Of a DNA stretch of 64,000 nt, positions 58,090 to 64,000 are shown piece after piece. The stretch is from Marinomonas aquiplantarum (GTDB lineage Bacteria; Pseudomonadota; Gammaproteobacteria; Pseudomonadales; Marinomonadaceae). Position numbers and translations under genes: made by a program. The notes beneath the pieces were generated by a model that ran no database searches, was not told the origin of the DNA, and saw only the letters and a program-made list of their open reading frames with translations. Position 1 is the stretch's first letter; each line of letters starts with the position of its first letter. Location: assembly GCF_003314975.1 (NCBI RefSeq), contig NZ_QNRF01000006.1, positions 62,001-126,000 on the forward strand. The letters are read 5' to 3'.

Positions 58090-58626
58090 ATGGCTCAAGC
58101 ATCAATAGCCCTGATTTACGGTACTGATACCAATAACACCGAAGAAGTCGGACACAAGATTGCAAAACAATGGGAAGAACTGGGTGAACAGGTTGATATC
58201 TTCAACATCAAAGACATTGAAGTCAGCCAGTTACAAGAATACGCCACTTTAATACTTGGCATCCCAACATGGGATTTTGGCGGTATCCAATCTGACTGGG
58301 AAGACATTGAAGATCAGCTTACTGAACTTTCTCTTGAGAACACTACCGTTGCCTTATACGGCTTAGGTGACCAATTTGGTTACGGAGATTATTTTGTGGA
58401 TGCGATGGGCTGGTTGTATGAAAAACTATTGCCAACCAAAGCCACTTTCATTGGCCAATGGTCAACGGAAGGTTACGAGTTTGAAGCATCGCGAGCTTGT
58501 GTTGAAAATAAGGAAAGTTTCATTGGTCTCGCCATTGACGAAGACCAACAATTTGAACTCACTGACGAACGCATTGAGCAGTGGGTTATCCAGCTTTACG
58601 CTGAAAGAGCTGTGGAGGCCGCATAA
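58090..58626 (+). CDS. fldB: Flavodoxin
   Basis: 178 aa. FMN-phosphate loop GTDTNNTEEVG (usual TGNTE replaced by TNNTE), FMN-flanking loops TWDFGGIQSDW and GLGDQFGYGDYFVDAMGWLY. Long-chain flavodoxin. Flavodoxins replace ferredoxins when iron is scarce, which fits the Fur sites upstream of the operon. The FldA/FldB choice is from general resemblance only. Confidence 0.88.
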   Translation: MAQASIALIYGTDTNNTEEVGHKIAKQWEELGEQVDIFNIKDIEVSQLQEYATLILGIPTWDFGGIQSDWEDIEDQLTELSLENTTVALYGLGDQFGYGDYFVDAMGWLYEKLLPTKATFIGQWSTEGYEFEASRACVENKESFIGLAIDEDQQFELTDERIEQWVIQLYAERAVEAA

Positions 58627-58966
58627 TAACCAACTGACTGGCCATTGATATTAAGTAAACGACTCAATTTGGATTCCCACACATTCGCTGCCCCGAATGC
58701 CCAAATTTTACTTAGTAGCAATGAGGTTATTATACGACTTGCTCTTCGTTGCGTAAAGAACGTGGCTACCTCTCCTTTCTCTCCTGCTTGGAGGTAGCCA
58801 CGTATTTATTTCTCGGCTTGAATGACCGTAATAATATGTATACTTAAGCCTAACCTTAGTCTACATACATAAATAAATCAGACATCCCGTCAAATACACT
58901 CGCTCTCACCTTCTCCGATCAGCTCGTTCAAGCTTTTGGTTATCTTAATTCAATAATTTCGTTATC
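58627..58966. other. 340-nt gap: hairpin and AT-rich sequence, no gene seen
   Basis: No coding potential beyond short frames. The only clear element is the 13-bp inverted repeat at 58760-58803. The distal part (58810-58966) is AT-rich and may hold the DUF3301 promoter, but no firm -35/-10 pair was found. Confidence 0.6.
58760..58803 (+). terminator. Large hairpin after the flavodoxin gene
   Basis: A 13-bp perfect stem ACGTGGCTACCTC / GAGGTAGCCACGT with an 18-nt pyrimidine-rich loop, followed by ATTTATTT. The T-tail is imperfect. It sits 134 nt beyond the flavodoxin stop. Confidence 0.6.
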
Positions 58967-58999
58967 ATGTTGAACACTTCTGATTTTAAGACCTCTATT

Positions 59000-59314
59000 A
59001 TGAATCTGCAGCTAACCGACATCATCATCGTTCTTATATTCGCCAGCATGGTCTATGCTTGGTGGCGTAACATCGCCATTCGAGAACAAGCAACACTAGC
59101 GGTTAAACAACATTGCGAGTCCTATCACTTACAATTGCTAGACCAAAGCGTTGCCGGTATAAAATGGTGGCCTTGCTGGCATCAGGGTAATTTGATGATT
59201 AAGCGAGTGTATAAATTTGAATTCAGCTCATCCGGTATCGCCAGGTACACTGGTACCATTACCTTCATTGGCAAACAGCAAACTAAAATTTGGCTTAGCC
59301 CACACGATATTTAA
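59000..59314 (+). CDS. DUF3301 family membrane-anchored protein
   Basis: 104 aa from the ATG at 59000 (MNLQLTDIIIVLIFASMVYA); an alternative ATG at 58967 adds 11 residues. One N-terminal membrane helix, then WWRNIAIREQATLAVKQHCE and RVYKFEFSSSGIARYTGTI, the DUF3301 pattern. The function is unknown. Confidence 0.85.
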   Translation: MNLQLTDIIIVLIFASMVYAWWRNIAIREQATLAVKQHCESYHLQLLDQSVAGIKWWPCWHQGNLMIKRVYKFEFSSSGIARYTGTITFIGKQQTKIWLSPHDI

Positions 59315-59603
59315 GTAAACTTAAGCTATCGACAAAGCATAGTTTTTTTCTGCTAACCTCTTAATTCTCAAGGTAAAGCCATTGAAAATGGCTCACAGCG
59401 ATTAAAATGCAATTTTCTTGCTTAAAAAGCGCTTAATATGATTGCATTCATGGTAAATCAAGCAATAATATACTTTAGTAACTTTTGTTTACATTTTCCT
59501 AATAGTGATCTGACCGAATCATGAGGTACAAAAACAAGCAAAAGTGAAGAAATGATCTAAACGATTATTTCATCAATAAATAATAATAAATGCAGGATTT
59601 CAT

Positions 59604-61490
59604 ATGTTGGCAAATCTAAGTTTTCGCACCAAGTTACTCTCTCTCTTGATAGCAGCAGTTCTTGGCTTTGTGGTAGTTACCGCCGTCGCATTGCAGGGAT
59701 TAAATGTTCAAGAGACATCCTCATCACAATTTGACCGACTCACCACAGTCGATAAAGATCTCTCCTCCCTCACCATTACTTTAATGGAAGAATACGAATC
59801 ACTTTCCAGCATTGATGATTCAAGCTTTGATGCGTTTATCGCAACACTTGATACAAATTACGAAAATTTCACCGTAATTCTGAACAAAGATCTTGAACTG
59901 CTTCAAGATGAAGGTGCCAAAGAAAACCTTACTCAAATTGCCGCCTCTTTGGATCTTTACAACACAGCGTTAAAACAGCTGGTCATTCAGAAACAAAAAG
60001 TAGGGTTTAATGGTACTTCTGGTTTAAAAGGTTCCATCTCCAGCTTAGGCGAGACAGTGACGGAAGAAATTTCATTCCTAAGCTTGGTTAAGCAAGAATT
60101 CCTACCTGTACGTGAAGCAGAAAAAAACTACATATTCGAACCAAATGCAGAAAACAAACAAGTTTTCATGGAACGATATGAGAAGTTCTTTAAACGTGTT
60201 ACCAACTTTGGTCTTGAAGAACGCTTTGGCGAAGTCATCAATCAATACTTCACTGCCGTCGAAAATTTTGATACCGAAAACCAAACACTTAGCCAAATGC
60301 AAAATGCTTTCGGCACCGCTAAAAAGAACTTCAGCGAAACCCGTTTAGCAGCCGCTAATTATATGCAACAAGCGGTTACAGAAGCTCGTCAGCAAGCCTC
60401 AGCAAGCTCCCAGCAAGCCAGTATTAGCGTCATCATTGTAAGTATTGCTGTCGCGATTATTGCTGCATTAATGATGGCCAGCATTGGTAGCAACGTGAAA
60501 AAAACCCTAAACCAAATCATCTCAGATTTGGGCAAGGTGAAAAGCGGCGACTTAACAGCACGCTTAACAGTGAATAACAAACGTAATGATGAGTTTGATT
60601 CGTTGTGTAGCTCAGTGAATGAAATGACCACAGGTTTAGGGACCGTTATTGGCGATGTTGTCACGACGACTCGAGACGTCAGTGGCATGGTCACAGAACT
60701 GAACACCTCAGTGACAAGCATTGCTCAAAGCAACCGTTCTGTGAGCGAGCAGACCAACTCTCTTGCGGCTGCGACAGAAGAAATCTCAACGACGATTTCG
60801 AGCATTTCCCACACCACAGAGGATCTGAGCTCACAATCTCAAAATACGTATGAGTCAGCTAAATTAGGCGCTGAAACCATCAATGGCGCGATTTCTAATC
60901 TATCAACGACGATCCAAGTTGTGAACAAGACCAGCGAGCAGCTAAACGAACTTGGTCAATTGTCAAAAGACATTGATAATGTAATTGCGATGATCAACGA
61001 CTTGGCTAACCAAACAAACTTGCTTGCCTTGAACGCTGCCATTGAAGCGGCTCGTGCGGGTGAAGCCGGCCGAGGTTTCTCGGTTGTTGCTGATGAAGTA
61101 CGCTCATTGGCAGAGAAAACCGTCGATGCCACAGCCAAAATCACAGACATTGTTAGCACTATTCAGTCGTCTACTCAAAATGCCATTGAAACCATGAAGA
61201 ATGGTCAAGAGAACCTGCATGCCATCGAAGACTTCAGTGAAAAAGCGGAACTGGCTATTCGTGAAATCGAGCAAAATGCGCAAACCAGCTCTTCTTCTTC
61301 TGTTGAAATGGCACGTTCTATCCAAGAGGTGGCTAAAACAGCCATTCATATGAGCGAAGAAATGGATAAGATTGCACAACAACTGCAACGTGATAATAAC
61401 TTCATCAACAGCATTGAAGGCAACACCAGAGACATCCATAACCAGGTTTCTAGCCTAGACAGTAAGACAAGTGTTTTTACCACGAAATAA
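59604..61490 (+). CDS. Methyl-accepting chemotaxis protein
   Basis: 628 aa. Transmembrane helix 1 (~10-30), a long helical periplasmic domain (~31-270), helix 2 (~273-293), HAMP (~294-347), and the signalling domain with hairpin tip [20 protein letters not shown] and [20 protein letters not shown]. No C-terminal CheR-binding pentapeptide. The ligand is unknown. The 289-nt region before it (59315-59603) is AT-rich with a short perfect hairpin at 59377-59393 and no clear sigma-28 promoter. A bidirectional terminator follows. Confidence 0.93.
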   Translation: MLANLSFRTKLLSLLIAAVLGFVVVTAVALQGLNVQETSSSQFDRLTTVDKDLSSLTITLMEEYESLSSIDDSSFDAFIATLDTNYENFTVILNKDLELLQDEGAKENLTQIAASLDLYNTALKQLVIQKQKVGFNGTSGLKGSISSLGETVTEEISFLSLVKQEFLPVREAEKNYIFEPNAENKQVFMERYEKFFKRVTNFGLEERFGEVINQYFTAVENFDTENQTLSQMQNAFGTAKKNFSETRLAAANYMQQAVTEARQQASASSQQASISVIIVSIAVAIIAALMMASIGSNVKKTLNQIISDLGKVKSGDLTARLTVNNKRNDEFDSLCSSVNEMTTGLGTVIGDVVTTTRDVSGMVTELNTSVTSIAQSNRSVSEQTNSLAAATEEISTTISSISHTTEDLSSQSQNTYESAKLGAETINGAISNLSTTIQVVNKTSEQLNELGQLSKDIDNVIAMINDLANQTNLLALNAAIEAARAGEAGRGFSVVADEVRSLAEKTVDATAKITDIVSTIQSSTQNAIETMKNGQENLHAIEDFSEKAELAIREIEQNAQTSSSSSVEMARSIQEVAKTAIHMSEEMDKIAQQLQRDNNFINSIEGNTRDIHNQVSSLDSKTSVFTTK

Positions 61491-61522
61491 TGCTGAGCTA
61501 ACCTAACGCTCTCTATAGCAAC

Positions 61523-61551
61523 AAAAAAACCGGCCAGTGGCCGGTTTTTTT
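61523..61551. terminator. Bidirectional terminator between the MCP gene and gltX
   Basis: 12-bp perfect stem AAAAAACCGGCC / GGCCGGTTTTTT with a 3-nt loop and A/T runs on both sides; it suits both converging genes. Confidence 0.92.
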
Positions 61552-61623
61552 ATGTGCGCTTTAAGAGCAACAAGTAGAAGGCATTATCCTCTACTAATCC
61601 CCCTTATTAGAATACCTCTCTGA

Positions 61624-63105
61624 TTACAGAGCAGCGAATTCTTTCTCCCAGCGCTTAGTTTCTTTCTTAGATGGTCCACCAAGTGCATTCACTGCTGTAC
61701 GCATACGAGCTCGAGAAATGTCTGAACCCAAAATAGCCATGGCATCAAAAACCGATACCGACGCTGTCGTACCTGAAATAGCGACAAATAAAGGCGCAAA
61801 GAAATCTTTTGGCTTGATGTCCATAGCTTGCGCCAAAGACTTCATTTCGTTAAAGATGTTGTCTTTTTCCCACTTGTTTAGCGCTTCCAAGCGCCATAAA
61901 GCAAATTGCATGGCTTTACGCAGGTTTTCTTCTTCCATCTTGATGCTAGCAAAGTCTTCTTTGGTCAATGGCAGTAAACCTTTCAAGAAGAAGCCAGCCA
62001 CATCGGCCACGTCCGAGAAAGTTTCTACTCGTGGCATCACCAAAGGTAAGATTTTCATCAAGTATTCAGGATTCAACGCCCATTCTACATACTTCTGCGC
62101 GAAGCTTTCTGGGGTTAGGTCTTCGCGAATCCACATGCCGTTCAACCAGCTTAGCTTTTCAACATCAAATACCGGACCGCCAAGGGAAACACGCTGAATG
62201 TCGAAATGCTCAATCATGTCATCCAACGAGAACTTTTCACGCTCATCCGGCATAGACCAACCCATACGACCTAGGTAGTTGATCACGGCTTCTGCCATGT
62301 AACCCATGCGTTGGTAGTACAAAATACTGGTCGGATTTTTACGCTTAGACAGCTTGGACTTATCAGGGTTACGCAACAACGGCATGTGGCATAAGGTTGG
62401 CATGTCCCAACCGAAGTATTGATACAGCAAAATGTGTTTAGGTGCTGAATTGATCCATTCCTCACCACGAATCACGTGAGTAATCTGCATCAAATGATCG
62501 TCTACAACATTCGCTAGGTGGTACGTTGGCATACCATCGGCTTTTAACAACACTTGCATGTCGACTTGAGCCCAGTCAATTTCAATGGTGCCGCGCAACA
62601 TGTCTTGTACCACACACACGCCTTCTTCTGGTACTTTCATACGAATGACGTATGGCACACCAGCATCTAGCTTGGCTTGTACTTCTTCCTCAGACAGCAG
62701 CAATGCTCGACCATCGTACTTTTGCGGCAAGCCTTGTTCTTTTTGCTCAGCGCGCATTTGATCCAGCTCTTCCGGTGTTTCAAAAGCATAAAACGCATGG
62801 CCTTTTTCGACTAACTCACGTGCATATTGACCATAAATATCACCGCGCTCACTTTGACGATAAGGGCCGTATTCACCCCCAACGTCTGGACCTTCAGCCC
62901 AATCTAATCCCAACCAACGCAAAGCGTCGAGAATCATTTTTTCTGATTCAGGCGTACTACGAGTCTGGTCGGTGTCTTCAATACGCAAAATAAACTTACC
63001 GCCCATTTTGCGTGCAAACGCCATATTAAATAATGCAATATAAGCCGTACCAACATGAGGATCACCCGTTGGTGACGGGGCAATACGTGTTCTTACCTCA
63101 GACAT
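61624..63105 (-). CDS. gltX: Glutamate-tRNA ligase
   Basis: 493 aa class I synthetase. HIGH-type motif in [18 protein letters not shown]-type motif in [13 protein letters not shown], and the Glu-specific IEDTDQTRS. Single-copy GluRS pattern of pseudomonad type. Monocistronic between an MCP gene and a second MCP-like gene. Confidence 0.96.
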   Translation of the reverse strand: MSEVRTRIAPSPTGDPHVGTAYIALFNMAFARKMGGKFILRIEDTDQTRSTPESEKMILDALRWLGLDWAEGPDVGGEYGPYRQSERGDIYGQYARELVEKGHAFYAFETPEELDQMRAEQKEQGLPQKYDGRALLLSEEEVQAKLDAGVPYVIRMKVPEEGVCVVQDMLRGTIEIDWAQVDMQVLLKADGMPTYHLANVVDDHLMQITHVIRGEEWINSAPKHILLYQYFGWDMPTLCHMPLLRNPDKSKLSKRKNPTSILYYQRMGYMAEAVINYLGRMGWSMPDEREKFSLDDMIEHFDIQRVSLGGPVFDVEKLSWLNGMWIREDLTPESFAQKYVEWALNPEYLMKILPLVMPRVETFSDVADVAGFFLKGLLPLTKEDFASIKMEEENLRKAMQFALWRLEALNKWEKDNIFNEMKSLAQAMDIKPKDFFAPLFVAISGTTASVSVFDAMAILGSDISRARMRTAVNALGGPSKKETKRWEKEFAAL

Positions 63106-63543
63106 AATGTTCTCAATTATCCGCTTTCTACAAAGATGGGCCTATTATAAGCATCTCGACTAGGATGAGTAAGGGGCTGCCGTCATCTTTTCCTCACTTG
63201 GCTGGATATTTCTCTTTGTGAAGCGGAAACGAACTGACCCAATGCTTCCAGCGTGCTCAAAATCGTCCCTACCGAATCAAACATGCACAAAAATCAAGCA
63301 CACTTGTCTGCCTTCCCCACTCTTCCTGTTCGGCTGATCTCATTCGCTCAAAGTTCACAAATTGAGGCAAATTGACGCCTATTCATAAGATATTAGGGAG
63401 CAAATACGCATTCAAATTGCCCTAGCAATGCCTCTTTATGTTCCACGTAAGTATCGTATTGCGCACTAAATGAATTCACTTTCAGCCTTACTGGTCTGTT
63501 TATTGCTTTGATAAACACTCTATCATGACAATGAAGGACCAAC
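63106..63543. other. 438-nt gap with no gene seen
   Basis: Between gltX (minus) and the last gene (plus). It must hold both divergent promoters. I found no tRNA, no strong hairpin with a T-run and no long frame. Confidence 0.6.
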
Positions 63544-64000
63544 ATGCTACTGAAACCAGGAACCATACTCATAACGGCTCTCCCCTATTACGCACGTCTT
63601 ATCATCATGTTTCTACTTGGTGCGCTTGCTATCTCAGCCCTGTATTGGTCATTTTTACAACCTCAAGCTCAGACAGTGATTTTAGTTAGCACCAGTCTGT
63701 TGGTGTACTTTGCCATGTCTGCCAGCCACTTAACTCAGCAGAGAATCAAAGAGCTTAACCGACATCTGCAAACACTCGACTCCAGCCACACCTTAGAACT
63801 GTCCCACAACGATAAAGAATTTAACCACCTTGCCAGCCAGATTAATAACCTACTGCGTCACCTTAATCGCAAACAACATTTACTCACCAGCTGCTCACAA
63901 GAAACCCAATACACCGCAAATGAATTACAAACCTCTTCTAACATGGTCGCTCAAGGGGCCGCTGAAGAGCATCAAGCGCTGGATACCTTAGTAAAAGAAA
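63544..64000 (+). CDS. MCP-like chemotaxis transducer, N-terminal part (cut by window edge)
   Basis: About 152 codons before the edge; ATG at 63544 with AAGGA upstream. Two transmembrane helices (about 18-36 and 44-61) separated by only a few residues, so there is almost no periplasmic domain. A HAMP-like helical region follows and the sequence enters SNMVAQGAAEEHQALDTLV, typical of the start of an MCP signalling domain. It probably senses an internal or membrane signal. The C-terminus is outside the window. Confidence 0.75.
   Translation, partial: MLLKPGTILITALPYYARLIIMFLLGALAISALYWSFLQPQAQTVILVSTSLLVYFAMSASHLTQQRIKELNRHLQTLDSSHTLELSHNDKEFNHLASQINNLLRHLNRKQHLLTSCSQETQYTANELQTSSNMVAQGAAEEHQALDTLVKE

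Noticed and set aside
61718-62197. 159-codon open frame on the plus strand
   Set aside because: It lies antisense inside gltX, is poor in typical coding features and shows no family motif; it is a shadow of the gltX codons.
63106-63543. tRNA genes near gltX
   Set aside because: No cloverleaf or TTCGAATC-type T-arm could be found in the gap.
1-64000. CRISPR arrays, insertion sequences, phage genes or defence islands
   Set aside because: No regularly spaced repeats, transposase or integrase signatures, or known defence proteins were seen.

Overview
The window looks like a chromosomal segment of a marine gammaproteobacterium of the Oceanospirillales, most like Marinomonas or a close relative. 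This is inferred from gene content and order and from protein similarity recalled from known families; no search was run. The gyrA-serC-pheA-tyrA/aroA-cmk-rpsA order is the one seen in pseudomonads and their relatives. Genes are dense, with short intergenic gaps. I saw no insertion sequence, phage, CRISPR array, rRNA or tRNA.

Layout. 1-1888: the end of a nitrate-sensing nasT-nasS pair (nasS runs off the left edge) behind a sigma-54-type promoter, and a LuxR-type regulator. 1989-8934: a Lap-type biofilm module, with the LapB/LapC type I exporter parts, the LapD c-di-GMP receptor and the LapG periplasmic protease, plus a small divergent conserved gene. No large adhesin and no LapE are in the window. 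8906-12121: DUF1244, TapT, PdxJ, a Tag-type glycosylase and a DsbA-like oxidoreductase. 12217-13541: an iron-storage unit with Fur-box-controlled bfd and two specialised bacterioferritin subunits, plus a strikingly structured spacer before parC. 16036-18026: a cupin-like gene, an ABM-GNAT fusion and a possible orphan small RNA.

18042-28942: one long minus-strand cell-wall, lipoate and housekeeping run (proA-nadD-rsfS-rlmH-mrdA-rodA-mltB-rlpA-dacA-ybeD-lipB-lipA). 29074-30077: trmO and a small charged protein. 30211-39956: gyrA-serC-pheA-tyrA/aroA-cmk-rpsA, read on the minus strand. 40312-41799: ubiG and yciK. 41874-50195: an M16 peptidase, FabV, a glycosyltransferase, a YebC-family regulator and an acyltransferase. 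50431-57033: two two-component systems (BaeS/BaeR-like and DctB/DctD-like) flanking an AEC transporter. 57108-58626: a Fur-box-controlled AraC/PchR-like regulator and a flavodoxin. 59000-64000: DUF3301, a methyl-accepting chemotaxis protein, gltX, and the start of a second MCP-like gene that leaves the right edge.

The most unusual observation is in the TyrA-AroA fusion (32778-35015). Its prephenate dehydrogenase half is intact, but its EPSP-synthase half has lost most substrate-binding residues while keeping the full domain length. Other points worth a second look are the interleaved inverted repeats between bfr and parC, the terminator with no obvious gene at 17940-17962, the division of labour between the two bacterioferritins, the ABM-GNAT fusion, and the structured rpsA leader.
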